64,000 nucleotides of DNA from Thalassolituus oleivorans MIL-1 (GTDB lineage: Bacteria > Pseudomonadota > Gammaproteobacteria > Pseudomonadales > Oceanobacteraceae). Location: positions 1,089,001 to 1,153,000 of the forward strand of contig NC_020888.1 of NCBI RefSeq assembly GCF_000355675.1, written 5' to 3'. Shown piece by piece: positions 28,776 through 38,126 of the stretch (positions are counted from its first letter, which is position 1; every line of letters starts with the position of its first letter). Both the position numbers and the translations under genes were made by a program. A model generated the notes under the pieces. That model ran no database searches and was not told where the DNA came from. It saw only the letters and a program-made list of their open reading frames with translations.

Positions 28776-29720
28776 TTATTTAAAAAATCCTTCGAACAAT
28801 GGTGACGTTAAGTAACGTTCACCAGAGTCTGGTAGGATAACGACAATCACTTTCTCAGCATTTTCAGGCTCTGCCGCAACGCGCAGAGCGGCGGTCATGG
28901 CGGCACCACATGAAATACCCGCTAAGATGCCTTCTTTTGACATCAACTCATGGGCGACTTTCATCGCGTCGTCGTTGCTGACTTGCTCAACGCGATCAAG
29001 AATGGCGATGTCTAGATTACCTGGAATGAAATTGGCGCCAATTCCTTGGATTTTATGTGGCCCAGGTTTAATTTCTTCACCATTTCGCGTTTGGGTAATG
29101 ATGGGCGAATCAGCTGGCTCTACTGCGACAGAAGTTACAGCTTTATGTTGTTTTAGAAAACGCGAGATACCTGTGATGGTGCCGCCAGTGCCGACTCCAG
29201 CGACAACAATATCGACTAATCCGTCGGTATCGTTCCAAATTTCTGGGCCTGTGGTCAGCTCGTGGATTGCAGGATTCGCCGGATTGTTAAATTGCTGCAG
29301 GATAATACGTTGGTTCGGGTCTTCATCCACTAAGGCTTGAGCCGCATCAACAGCGCCCTTCATGCCTTTTGCGCCTTCTGTCAAAACTAGGTTGGCGCCC
29401 AGCGCTTGCATGACCTTACGACGCTCCATGCTCATAGTCTCAGGCATAGTTAATGTCACTTTATAGCCCCGAGCCGCACCGACAAAGGCGAGAGCAATAC
29501 CTGTGTTGCCGCTGGTCGGTTCTACGATTTCCATACCAGGTTTGAGCACGCCGTCTTTCTCTGCTTGCCAAATCATGTTGGCGCCGATGCGACACTTCAC
29601 CGATTGTGCTGGATTTCGACTTTCGAGTTTGGCATAAACATGTGGGTGAGACGTTAACTTGTTTATGCGAACAAGGGGTGTGTTACCAACGGATTGGCTA
29701 ATGTCGTCGTATACCTTCAT
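28776..29720 (-). CDS. cysK: Cysteine synthase A (O-acetylserine sulfhydrylase)
   Basis: 314 residues. PLP-dependent enzyme that makes cysteine from O-acetylserine and sulfide. The PLP Lys42 lies in SVKCRIG, the substrate loop is TSGNTGIA, the phosphate cup is GTGGTITG, and the C-terminus has [10 protein letters not shown]. The SVKCRIG motif and GISCGAA favour CysK over CysM. It has its own upstream region (29721-29839) shared with the divergent diguanylate cyclase. Confidence 0.95.
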   Translation of the reverse strand: MKVYDDISQSVGNTPLVRINKLTSHPHVYAKLESRNPAQSVKCRIGANMIWQAEKDGVLKPGMEIVEPTSGNTGIALAFVGAARGYKVTLTMPETMSMERRKVMQALGANLVLTEGAKGMKGAVDAAQALVDEDPNQRIILQQFNNPANPAIHELTTGPEIWNDTDGLVDIVVAGVGTGGTITGISRFLKQHKAVTSVAVEPADSPIITQTRNGEEIKPGPHKIQGIGANFIPGNLDIAILDRVEQVSNDDAMKVAHELMSKEGILAGISCGAAMTAALRVAAEPENAEKVIVVILPDSGERYLTSPLFEGFFK

Positions 29721-29839
29721 GGGAACCTCAGTGACTTTTAAGAGATTTTAACTAGACTAATCTGTGATGACGGGCACTACATTGTAACACCCGATGTCCT
29801 ATTCTACAGATGTAAGAACTATAACAAATGGGAACATAA

Positions 29840-30556
29840 GTGCATAAAGGCAGCATCGGACAAGATAGCGCGACATTAGGCCCGATTGAGGGGCAAATTA
29901 ACACGTTGTTAGCATTACTGCAGCGCGGACGTTTCTTTGTGCTTTTTCCGCGTGAATTAGAAGATGCGTATGCGAAGTACAGTCTTACTCAAACTCTTAC
30001 AAGTGATCTTCGTATTGTTTACGCGGGATTGATGATCTTTCTCTTGTTTGGTTGGGCGGATCTTCATTTTGGTGGAGATAATGGGATCTACCTTCTCACA
30101 ATAAGAGCTTGTATTACGGTTGCGTTGGCTGCGGTTGTTTTTTTTACGTTTAAAACGACTATGAAGGCATACCGTCTATACTTGGTCGGGCTTGGTACCT
30201 ACATTTGTTTTGCTTCGCTGCTGTGGAATGTAACCTACGTTGAAGTGGAGATGAGCTATTTTTATCATATGGGTATGATCCCGATGCAGGTCTTCACCAT
30301 GATGGCGCTAAGGGTAAATTTTCGTATCATGTTTGTCGCGTCGCTAGCGATGTTGATAACTTACGCCATTTTCGTGGCTAATGTTCCTCTGCCTATTGAT
30401 CCAACCCCTGTCGATGTATTAGCGCACGCTATAGCACCTTATTACATACTTTTTTGGATGATATTAATTGCTATGGGTGCATATTTGTCATTCGAAATTG
30501 AGGCATCTGCGCGTACGGATTACATTAAGAATCGTTTGTTAGCGCTAGAAGCCTAG
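29840..30556 (+). CDS. N-terminal membrane part of an amber-split diguanylate cyclase
   Basis: 238 residues from a GTG start (GGGAA just upstream; the ATG at 29828 meets a stop after three codons). Four to six TM segments at about residues 55-220 make a membrane sensor of MASE type, and the helix ending SARTDYIKNRLLALEA is the linker that leads into a GGDEF domain. The frame ends at TAG (30554-30556) and continues in the same frame into the GGDEF half. Alone, this piece would be a membrane sensor without output. Confidence 0.75.
   Translation: MHKGSIGQDSATLGPIEGQINTLLALLQRGRFFVLFPRELEDAYAKYSLTQTLTSDLRIVYAGLMIFLLFGWADLHFGGDNGIYLLTIRACITVALAAVVFFTFKTTMKAYRLYLVGLGTYICFASLLWNVTYVEVEMSYFYHMGMIPMQVFTMMALRVNFRIMFVASLAMLITYAIFVANVPLPIDPTPVDVLAHAIAPYYILFWMILIAMGAYLSFEIEASARTDYIKNRLLALEA
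30554..30556 (+). other. In-frame amber codon splitting a diguanylate cyclase
   Basis: TAG sits in LLALEA-stop-RLKYLG, in the same frame on both sides with no gap or frameshift. A single C-to-T change of CAG (Gln) explains it, and Gln fits the linker helix. Confidence 0.85.
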
Positions 30557-30559
30557 CGG

Positions 30560-31093
30560 TTGAAGTATTTAGGATTACGTTTGCATCAGCTATCAACGAC
30601 GGATAGTTTAACTGGAATCGCCAATCGTCGTTTTATCGAAGAGAAAATGTTCGAAGAGTGGAATCGTTGCATGCGTAATTCGTTGCCGGTGGCCATTATT
30701 ATGATCGACGTCGATGCCTTTAAACGCTACAACGATTTTTATGGACATCAGCAAGGCGATATTTGTTTACGTACTGTGGCTGCAAAGATCAACGAGTACT
30801 GTAAGCGTCCTGGTGATGAATGCGCGCGATATGGCGGCGAAGAGTTCGTTATTTTGCTGCCAGAAACCAAGAGCGAAGAAGCCTGCCGTATGGCAGAAGA
30901 GATTCGCCGCGGTGTGGAAGCCTTGGGGTTAAAGCATGAAAAATCGAATCATGAAGTGGCTACGGTGAGTATTGGCGTAGCCGCAGAAGTGCCGGCAATG
31001 GGATCAAGCTATGAAGCGCTTTTACGTCGCGCAGATGAGCATTTATACGAAGCAAAAGGCAGCGGGCGCAACCGTGTGAGTTGCGCCGCTTAA
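30560..31093 (+). CDS. GGDEF half of an amber-split diguanylate cyclase
   Basis: About 177 residues of a complete GGDEF domain: DSLTGIANRR, metal Asp in IDVDAFKRYNDFYGH, active site GGEEF, and the inhibitory I-site RPGD five residues before it. It would make c-di-GMP from two GTP. It follows the TAG at 30554-30556 in frame; a separate start would have to be the TTG at 30560, and no ribosome site is evident. I read it as the output half of one 416-residue protein. Confidence 0.8.
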   Translation: MKYLGLRLHQLSTTDSLTGIANRRFIEEKMFEEWNRCMRNSLPVAIIMIDVDAFKRYNDFYGHQQGDICLRTVAAKINEYCKRPGDECARYGGEEFVILLPETKSEEACRMAEEIRRGVEALGLKHEKSNHEVATVSIGVAAEVPAMGSSYEALLRRADEHLYEAKGSGRNRVSCAA

Positions 31094-31096
31094 TCG

Positions 31097-31984
31097 TTAG
31101 TTGTACTGCTTACGCATTGTCTCTAAACGACGGTCTTTTTCTTCCCACAACTGCTGAACCCAAAGTTGAAAATCTAAACGGTAGCGATCACTCGCTTCAT
31201 AATCACCGTTCATCAATTCCTTAGGAATTGCCTTTTCTTCAATAACGACGCTACAGCGCGGCATTTTTCCTTGCATGAAATCCCAAAAAGTTGGGATGCC
31301 ATCAGGGTAATAAATTGTCACATCTAGAATCGATTTAAATTGGTCTCCCATAGCGCTCATTGCGAATGCCATTCCGCCGGCTTTGGGTTTCAGTAAATGT
31401 TTGAATTCTGATTTTTGCTCGGCGTGCTTTTGCTCGGTATAGCGGGTACCTTCCAGAAAATTCATAACACTGGTTGGGAGATCTTTGAATTTCTCACATG
31501 CCTTGCGCGTTGTTTCTAAATCCTGTCCTTTCTTTTCGGGATGCTTTTCCAAATACGCTTTGCTGTAGCGCTTCATAAATGGAAAGTCGAGTGCCCACCA
31601 TGCCGCTCCCATGATAGGGACTTTTATTAATTCTTGCTTTAGGAAGAATTTTAACAATGGAATACGCCCATTAAGGCTGTGCTGCAGCACTAAAATATCG
31701 ACCCAGCTTTGGTGGTTGCTGAGAACAAAATACCAGCCTTTTTTATCTAGGTTGAAGGGGCGCTCAATTTTCCAATCCATACTTTGGGTCAGTATCATCC
31801 AGCCGGAGTTACATGAAATCCAAGCATTGGCGATGGTATCCAAAATGGCTGTAATTAGGCGACGAATCACCGGTATTGGGAGAATGATTTTAAATAGCGT
31901 AAAGCTAAATAAGAAACAGGCCCAAAACAGCGTATTTACCAGCAGGAGTAGGCTGGCCACAATACCCTTAAATAGCGGAAGCAT
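31097..31984 (-). CDS. LPLAT acyltransferase, YihG-like
   Basis: 295 residues. An N-terminal hydrophobic region (1-45) precedes the acyltransferase motif NHQSWVD (NHxxxxD) and the block III motif FLEGTRYTEQK. The length and the KPKAGGMAFAMSAMG segment match the YihG/AGPAT-like family that transfers acyl chains to lysophosphatidic acid in the inner membrane. It lies 7 nt downstream of pta, perhaps in the same transcript. Confidence 0.85.
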   Translation of the reverse strand: MLPLFKGIVASLLLLVNTLFWACFLFSFTLFKIILPIPVIRRLITAILDTIANAWISCNSGWMILTQSMDWKIERPFNLDKKGWYFVLSNHQSWVDILVLQHSLNGRIPLLKFFLKQELIKVPIMGAAWWALDFPFMKRYSKAYLEKHPEKKGQDLETTRKACEKFKDLPTSVMNFLEGTRYTEQKHAEQKSEFKHLLKPKAGGMAFAMSAMGDQFKSILDVTIYYPDGIPTFWDFMQGKMPRCSVVIEEKAIPKELMNGDYEASDRYRLDFQLWVQQLWEEKDRRLETMRKQYN

Positions 31985-31991
31985 GCGTGGA

Positions 31992-34112
31992 TTATCCTTT
32001 CGTTTGATGTTGTGACTGAATTGCCGTCAGAGCAATGGTGTAGACAATGTCTTCTACTAATGCGCCGCGCGACAAATCGTTAACGGGTTTAGCAAGCCCT
32101 TGCAACATAGGGCCAATGCTAATGACATTGGCGCTGCGTTGAACGGCCTTGTAAGTGGTATTGCCGGTGTTTAAATCGGGGAATATTAGCACTGTGGCCT
32201 GACCAGCAACAGGGCTGTTCGGAGCCTTGCTACGCGCTACGCTGGCGGTGGTGGCAGCATCGTATTGAAGCGGGCCATCAATCACAATGTCAGTGCGATC
32301 ACGTTTAACAATTTGCGTCGCGGCGCGCACTTTTTCTACGTCCGCTCCCGTGCCTGATTCGCCGGTGGAATAGCTCAGCATTGCAACGCGAACAGGAATG
32401 CCCATTGCGGTTGCTGATTCAGCACTTTGGATGGCGATGTCGGCAAGTTCTTCGGCGGTAGGATCGGGATTGACTGCGCAGTCGCCATAGACCAAAACTT
32501 GGTCTGGTAAACCCATAAAGAATACTGAGGATACTAATTTGGCTCCGGGTGCCGTTTTAATTAATTGCAACGCAGGGCGAATGGTATTGGCCGTTGTATG
32601 AATCGCGCCAGAGACCAAGCCGTCGACTTCATCGAGTGCCAGCATCATAGTGCCGAGCACGACATTATCTTCAAGTTGGGCTAAAGCCATTGGTTCTGTA
32701 AGATTCTTGTGACGGCGTAAATCAACCATACCGGCAACGTATTGTTCGCGGACATCTTCAGGGTCAATGATTAATAAGTCATCGGGCAGTTCAATTTCTT
32801 GGGCGCGTGCGACTTGCTCAATCGTGTCGCGTTTACCTAGCAGAATACACTGAGCAATCCCTCGCTGTTGGCAAATAGCAGCGGCTTGAACCGTTCTTGG
32901 TTCTTCGCCTTCAGGTAATACGATTCGGCGGACATCAGCGCGTGCTCTTGATACCAATTGGTAGCGAAAAGCCGCAGGGCTCAAGCGTGGCGTGTGCGGT
33001 GCGCCAATACGTTCTAACAGGCGTTCACTATGCAGATGGGAGGCAATGACATTCATGATGCGATGTACGCGATCACCATCGTCGATCGGCACATGAGTAT
33101 CGAGTTGCGTGAGTGCTCGTGCGGTTGCAAATGTATCGGTATTGACACTTAGCACCGGTAGTCCGGTTTGCCATGCCCGCTGGCATAGTTCATCTAGGCC
33201 TTTATTGGGAGCATAGCCGCTGGTTAATAGCAGGCCGGCAAGAGGAGTTCCATTGGTTGCGGCCATGGCTGCTGCCACTATGATGTCGTCGCGGTCGCCG
33301 GGGGTAACGACCAATGTTCCCGGTCGGAGCAAGTCAATAATATTGGCAAGAGAACGAGCGCACAGTGTTACGCGAGTGACGCGTCGGCTATCAAGTTCTC
33401 CTTGGTGTATAACATCGGCTTTTAATGCTCGTGCAATATCTAAGGTTCTAGGGCTTAACAGGTCGGCCTGCCAAGGAATGACTCCTAAAACAGGGCAGTT
33501 ATCCATTTGCAAGTTATCGCACTCGTGCGCACTGCAGCCTGCGGGCGGCAGTGTTTCTGGTGCCGATTCGGCGGTTGGTAATGAGTCCTTCAGCTCAGGA
33601 GCGCCAGCTTTATTAATGATGCAGCCCATAATATTTGCTTTGGCACCACCGAATAGGCCGATTTGTAAACGTAAATCGGAACCTAGTTGGCTGATACTGC
33701 GACCTTCAGCATTAGCAACAAGCAGCACGTCAGCATTAAGTGCTTTGGCAATCTCTACATTGAGTTTTGCTGTGTAGGGTTCGCTGCGGTCTGGAGTTAG
33801 CCCTTCGATGAGTATGACATCGCAATCGTGGGTTACTTGCGCATGTAAACCGACGACATCTTCAAGGACACGATCCAGCAGACCCTCACTGATGCTGTGC
33901 TGCACCGTTTGCAGGCTCATTGGATCCGGTGTTTCTAAATGCAATACCGAGCGCACGAGATGGGTTGAACGCTCGCTGGCGGCATAGTCAGGTGCGACGG
34001 GCTTAACGAATCCGACTTTTAGACCTTGGGAATCAAGCGCTTGAATTAAGCCAAGACTAATGGTTGTTAGGCCGCTTTCAATATCGGTTGGAGCAATAAA
34101 AATGTTAATCAT
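31992..34112 (-). CDS. pta: Phosphate acetyltransferase
   Basis: 706 residues from the ATG at 34112 (MINIFIAPTD), which overlaps the ackA stop by 8 nt. Converts acetyl-CoA and phosphate to acetyl phosphate. Three domains as in the long enterobacterial form: an N-terminal P-loop-like domain (IAPTDIESGLTTISLGL), a DRTGG domain (about 230-340) and a C-terminal catalytic PTA domain (VSGAIHTTANTIRPALQLI, YSTGESGTGADVEKVR). Works with AckA in overflow acetate metabolism and acetyl-phosphate supply. Confidence 0.95.
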   Translation of the reverse strand: MINIFIAPTDIESGLTTISLGLIQALDSQGLKVGFVKPVAPDYAASERSTHLVRSVLHLETPDPMSLQTVQHSISEGLLDRVLEDVVGLHAQVTHDCDVILIEGLTPDRSEPYTAKLNVEIAKALNADVLLVANAEGRSISQLGSDLRLQIGLFGGAKANIMGCIINKAGAPELKDSLPTAESAPETLPPAGCSAHECDNLQMDNCPVLGVIPWQADLLSPRTLDIARALKADVIHQGELDSRRVTRVTLCARSLANIIDLLRPGTLVVTPGDRDDIIVAAAMAATNGTPLAGLLLTSGYAPNKGLDELCQRAWQTGLPVLSVNTDTFATARALTQLDTHVPIDDGDRVHRIMNVIASHLHSERLLERIGAPHTPRLSPAAFRYQLVSRARADVRRIVLPEGEEPRTVQAAAICQQRGIAQCILLGKRDTIEQVARAQEIELPDDLLIIDPEDVREQYVAGMVDLRRHKNLTEPMALAQLEDNVVLGTMMLALDEVDGLVSGAIHTTANTIRPALQLIKTAPGAKLVSSVFFMGLPDQVLVYGDCAVNPDPTAEELADIAIQSAESATAMGIPVRVAMLSYSTGESGTGADVEKVRAATQIVKRDRTDIVIDGPLQYDAATTASVARSKAPNSPVAGQATVLIFPDLNTGNTTYKAVQRSANVISIGPMLQGLAKPVNDLSRGALVEDIVYTIALTAIQSQHQTKG

Positions 34113-35286
34113 GGGTAACCAATTGATAAGTATCATGTGCAATCATGCGTTCTTCGTCGGTAGGTACGACCATTGCCAATGGGCTACCTGTTTGACTAAT
34201 TCGACCGCATTGATCACCGTGCTGAGCATTTAACGCATCATCAAGCCTGAAGTTCATAGGACGCCATGCCGCTAAAATCCGCTGGCGAATCACTGCTGCA
34301 TGCTCACCAATGCCCCCAGTAAACACTACCGCATCGATGGTCGGCAACGAGGTAGATAACGCGGCCAAATTGCGAGCTACTCGAAAGCAAAAGACTTTAA
34401 TCGCTCTGGTGGCTGCTTCATTACCATTCTTCTCGGCTTCCAGCAGGGTACGCATATCGTTGCTGAGTCCTGCCGACAAGCCTTGAAGTCCGCTTTCTCT
34501 ATTCAGTGCATTCATTGTTTGCTCTAGGGTCATGCCTCTGGATTGCTGCATATGTTCAATTAAACCGGGGTCAATATCACCACTGCGGGTTCCCATAACC
34601 AAGCCTTCAAGTGGTGTCAGCCCCATTGAACTGTCTACCGACTTACCTTGCCGTACGGCGCAAGCGCTACAGCCATTGCCGAGATGGGCGATTAATAGAT
34701 GTAAATCCTCGTGGGGTCGCTGCAATAAATCGGCGGCTTTTTGTGACACGTAGCGATAACTGGTGCCGTGAAAACCGTAACGTCGCACTTGATCTTGCTC
34801 ATACCAGTCGTAGGGTACCCCATAGAGATAAACTTGTTCGGAAATAGACTGATGAAAAGAAGTATCAAATACGGCTACTGAAGGAACGCCCGGCAATAAG
34901 TCGTTACACAGGTCGATACCCATAAGATTACGAGGGTTATGCAACGGTGCTAGGGCAGATATAGGACGTAATTCAGCTAACGCCGATTCAGTTAGTAGGG
35001 TGCTACTATGAAAGGCCTCTCCGCCGTGAACGACGCGATGACCGATACCTACAAGATTATTCAATTGTGATTTAGCCAGCTCGATAAACCGACTCAATGC
35101 TTTGCGGTGATCCATTAAACCGGATTCGCAATGGCTTAATTCTCCCTTAATAGTGAGGGAAGCATTTTCGCCACCTAAGCGTTCGGCTAAAGCGGTCATA
35201 ATCGGTGCGCTCGCACTGCCGTCGGCGTACAAGGCTAATTTGATGGATGAACTGCCACAGTTAACGACTAAAACAGATTGCTGCAC
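34105..35286 (-). CDS. ackA: Acetate kinase
   Basis: 393 residues from a GTG start with AAGGAG six nt upstream. The ASKHA-fold phosphate motif is VVNCGSSSIKLAL; catalytic region GHRVVHGGE; FDTSFHQS; the nucleotide-binding stretch AHLGNGCSACAV; and the late FTGGIGEHAA. Makes ATP and acetate from acetyl phosphate. The ackA-then-pta order with an 8-nt overlap indicates a coupled operon. Confidence 0.95.
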   Translation of the reverse strand: MQQSVLVVNCGSSSIKLALYADGSASAPIMTALAERLGGENASLTIKGELSHCESGLMDHRKALSRFIELAKSQLNNLVGIGHRVVHGGEAFHSSTLLTESALAELRPISALAPLHNPRNLMGIDLCNDLLPGVPSVAVFDTSFHQSISEQVYLYGVPYDWYEQDQVRRYGFHGTSYRYVSQKAADLLQRPHEDLHLLIAHLGNGCSACAVRQGKSVDSSMGLTPLEGLVMGTRSGDIDPGLIEHMQQSRGMTLEQTMNALNRESGLQGLSAGLSNDMRTLLEAEKNGNEAATRAIKVFCFRVARNLAALSTSLPTIDAVVFTGGIGEHAAVIRQRILAAWRPMNFRLDDALNAQHGDQCGRISQTGSPLAMVVPTDEERMIAHDTYQLVTHD

Positions 35287-35314
35287 GGTACACTCCTTGA
35301 AACCATTAAGTTAA

Positions 35315-35722
35315 TTAATGCTGCAGACTATGAGTTAATTGTTGCAAAACCATGCGAGCACCACGACGGCCTTCTTCCGGTAGTTCTTCAAGTTGGAAGC
35401 GCATGCTGTAGCGGAAGCTATTTTTGCAGGGTTCTGCTCGCACAATATCCGCTGGAATTCGATGCAGAATATGATAAGGCGAGCGCAGACTAATCCATAC
35501 CTGACAGCCAACGGGCAAACGCTTGGCTGCAGTGACTACTAACCCTTCAGTGGATAGCCAACTAAGTTGCCCATCCTGATCGCCATGAAATATGCAAAGC
35601 CAATCACGTCGTTTAAAAACAATTTTAAAGTCATTTATCAAAGCGTCATCACTACTGCCTATTTGTGTAGGGTTACTACTTTTTGGACTTTCTGCCATCT
35701 TGTCTATGACGTCGTTAGGCAT
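35315..35722 (-). CDS. PilZ-like domain protein
   Basis: 135 residues. The central part shows the PilZ pattern with an S-x-x-G element (WLSTEGLVV) and a barrel strand KRLPVGCQVWISL. The upstream basic motif KRRDW could serve as a c-di-GMP-binding Arg pair, though the canonical RxxxR is not clear. It could be a c-di-GMP receptor. It lies 29 nt upstream of ackA, and two diguanylate cyclase genes are nearby. Confidence 0.5.
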   Translation of the reverse strand: MPNDVIDKMAESPKSSNPTQIGSSDDALINDFKIVFKRRDWLCIFHGDQDGQLSWLSTEGLVVTAAKRLPVGCQVWISLRSPYHILHRIPADIVRAEPCKNSFRYSMRFQLEELPEEGRRGARMVLQQLTHSLQH

Positions 35723-35727
35723 GCAGT

Positions 35728-36492
35728 TTAACTCTCTGGATTTTTGGGATCGTAACGGTTCAGTTTGTTATAACGAATCATAGCTTGAATTTCGTTAACA
35801 TATTCCTCTCCGCGTTCAGAATAATGCATTAGCCCTTCGGCTAGCTGCTCACCTGTGGCATAGCCTTGATCTGTTAATAGTTGGTTTCGTTTTTCGCGCA
35901 GTTCTTGATAGCTCGGATGGCGGTTTAGGTTGCGAATGTAGCTTGAAATCGAACGAAATGGCGTTTCAAATGCAGCTACTTCATGGTTAGCGTCGTCCCC
36001 GCGTGCTTCGGGCACTAGACCACAGCCTTTACGAAAACACCATTGCCCGAATAAATTGTTGCCTTCGACGGCAAAGCGCGAGGTTCCCCACGCTGATTCA
36101 TTGGCCGCTTGAGCAAGTACAAGCGATGGTGGTACGACATTGACTTGATTGAGCAATATCTGAATTTTCTCTTTGGCAGGCAATGATTCATCTACTTTGT
36201 ATTTTAGTACGAGTTCTTTTAAGCGATTTTTATCTTTACGATCGAGAGGTTGACGTTTCTCCATCGCCATCATTTCTTCACGTTCTGCCTTAACATCCAA
36301 ATTCGCTTGTTCGATAAGTGGTAGAAGATACCCAAAGAACGCTGCTTTTTTTTCATTTACATCATTGTAAACACTAAAGTCGGGCAGGTTTACATCCCGA
36401 TTTATCAGTGTTTTAGGGCTATCACTTTCATCTGACTGTGGCGTGCAAGCAGCGATTAATAGTGAAGAAATAAGTAATAGTAATGGCTTCAT
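35728..36492 (-). CDS. Bax-like glucosaminidase-domain lipoprotein
   Basis: 254 residues. Lipoprotein signal with lipobox IAAC (Cys16). The C-terminal half is a glucosaminidase domain: LAQAANESAWGTSRFA contains the catalytic Glu, followed by NNLFGQWCF. Matches the Bax family of E. coli. Expected to cleave peptidoglycan glycans at the inner face of the outer membrane. It ends 5 nt upstream of the PilZ-like gene on the same strand. Confidence 0.85.
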   Translation of the reverse strand: MKPLLLLISSLLIAACTPQSDESDSPKTLINRDVNLPDFSVYNDVNEKKAAFFGYLLPLIEQANLDVKAEREEMMAMEKRQPLDRKDKNRLKELVLKYKVDESLPAKEKIQILLNQVNVVPPSLVLAQAANESAWGTSRFAVEGNNLFGQWCFRKGCGLVPEARGDDANHEVAAFETPFRSISSYIRNLNRHPSYQELREKRNQLLTDQGYATGEQLAEGLMHYSERGEEYVNEIQAMIRYNKLNRYDPKNPES

Positions 36493-36738
36493 TAGAGTCT
36501 CTATAACGATTTTTAGTTCTGGACGTTCATTTTAAAATGTACTTTTAACGCCATTTCGAGCGCCTGTTAGTTTACTTAAATATCGCTATATGCGATATCC
36601 TTGGCAGATTATTGACGATTTTTCATGGTCGAATATGTGGAAAACTGACGTCCAGTAAATATTTGTTAAGTTTTATTAACAGCGCCAAAGTTTCGTGTAT
36701 TCTGGTCGATAATACTGTTCTCACGTTGACGGATATTA

Positions 36739-37683
36739 ATGCTTATGCCGCAAGATCCAATCATTATTATTGCTGACGAAACTTTAGCTGTTCAGGCGCA
36801 GTTGGGTGCCTGCTTGGGTTCTGCATCCACATTGGTTAGTGCAATGAATCAGGAACAGTTAATTTATCGACTGAGCGAGCCATCTCATCAGACGGATATC
36901 TTGCTACTTGATATGGCATTTGTTGGTCAGCAGTTGGCATCTTTTTGCAAGCAATGGCTAGAGAGTCCTCTGAGTCGTAATGTCAGTTTGATTATTATGG
37001 GACCAGATGACGACGAGGCCGAGTTGGCTGCGTTAGAGGTGGGCGCGTTGGACTATATTCGCAAGCCTTTGAATCTAGAGCTCTGTAAAGCCCGTATTGA
37101 GGTCGTTTTACGTCATCGTGCACAGATCCGCCGATTAGAAAGTTTATCCAGCACGGATGCGCTCACTCAAGTTGCCAATCGTCGTTACTTAGATGATTTT
37201 TTGCTAGCAGAGTGGCGTCGCGCACAACGCGAGGGCGGCAATATTGGTTTGATTATGATCGATATCGATTATTTTAAAGGCTACAACGACAATTATGGCC
37301 ACGTTGAAGGTGATAAATGTCTGCGTCGTGTTGCTCAGACCCTGAAGCAACAAGTGCAGCGTCCACGCGATCTGGTGGCTCGTTTTGGTGGTGAAGAATT
37401 CGCAATCATACTGCCGTCTATTCAATTTGATGGTATGGCAGTAGTGGCTGAGCGCTTGCGACAAGCTATTGAAGACTTGGCGATTCCTAATGCCGGCTCC
37501 GACGTAAATCCTTACGTTACCGTGAGTATGGGGTTGGCGTGGTGTGAGCCGCGATTGGACGACGATGTGATGGTTCTCATGGAGGCGGCGGATGAAGCGC
37601 TTTACGCTGCTAAATCCGCAGGTCGTAATCGTTTCAGTCAAACGGTCGACTTGGCCTCTATTCGATCACTTCTAACGCAATGA
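36739..37683 (+). CDS. Response regulator with GGDEF domain, diguanylate cyclase
   Basis: 314 residues. Receiver at 1-120 with acidic pair in IIADE, acceptor Asp58 in ILLLDMA and Lys in IRKPLN. The GGDEF domain (about 135-300) has DALTQVANRR, metal Asp in IDIDYFKGYNDNYGH, active site GGEEF and the inhibitory I-site RPRD. A WspR/PleD-like single-receiver cyclase that should be activated by phosphorylation. GGA six nt before the ATG supports the start. Closely similar in its GGDEF motifs to the split cyclase at 29840-31093. Confidence 0.92.
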   Translation: MLMPQDPIIIIADETLAVQAQLGACLGSASTLVSAMNQEQLIYRLSEPSHQTDILLLDMAFVGQQLASFCKQWLESPLSRNVSLIIMGPDDDEAELAALEVGALDYIRKPLNLELCKARIEVVLRHRAQIRRLESLSSTDALTQVANRRYLDDFLLAEWRRAQREGGNIGLIMIDIDYFKGYNDNYGHVEGDKCLRRVAQTLKQQVQRPRDLVARFGGEEFAIILPSIQFDGMAVVAERLRQAIEDLAIPNAGSDVNPYVTVSMGLAWCEPRLDDDVMVLMEAADEALYAAKSAGRNRFSQTVDLASIRSLLTQ

Positions 37684-37702
37684 TGAAACAGCTTCACTCC
37701 TC

Positions 37703-38029
37703 TTAATTGAGGTTGTTGCTGAATTGCGAGAGCAGTTGTTGCAGTCGAGTGGCTGTTGGCTGTCGACGAACGTGTTGTTGACAGTTAAAGGCGAAATTAT
37801 TCAATGCTTGGAGTAATTCTGCCTTAGCAATTGAGATGACTTCGTATTCATAGTGATGATCTTGTACGCTAATTTTTAATAGCTCGATGTATTCTGCATT
37901 GAGTATCTGTGAAAGATTGAAAACTCGATCCTTTTCTTCACAGTTTGCTGCCTCCCAATAAGCGTTCTCAAGTGTCTGAAGTAAGTCAGAGATGATTTCG
38001 ACAGCTTGGTTAATAGTCATGGTGGTCAT
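37703..38029 (-). CDS. Small helical protein of unknown function
   Basis: 108 residues from the ATG at 38029, chosen because AAGG lies at good spacing; the longer frame starting at 38074 has no ribosome site. It is predicted all-helical and acidic with several Cys, no signal or TM segment. Convergent with the diguanylate cyclase (about 19 nt apart). I do not recognise the family. Confidence 0.55.
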   Translation of the reverse strand: MTTMTINQAVEIISDLLQTLENAYWEAANCEEKDRVFNLSQILNAEYIELLKISVQDHHYEYEVISIAKAELLQALNNFAFNCQQHVRRQPTATRLQQLLSQFSNNLN

Positions 38030-38126
38030 AGCGGTTACCTTGTTGAATCGTGAGCATGTGTGATTAGCACACACGTCGATACAAAAAGTGTAGCAGAGCA
38101 GAAAGATTTAGCCCGACAGACCGCGC

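Noticed and set aside
33253-33777. 174-residue plus-strand frame within pta
   Set aside because: Fully antisense to the well-supported pta; its residues show no domain and it has no convincing start.
36664-36681. TGTTAA-N6-TTAACA inverted repeat upstream of the GGDEF response regulator
   Set aside because: Arms are only 6 bp and AT-only apart from one base pair each, in an AT-rich region; too likely by chance to list as a site.
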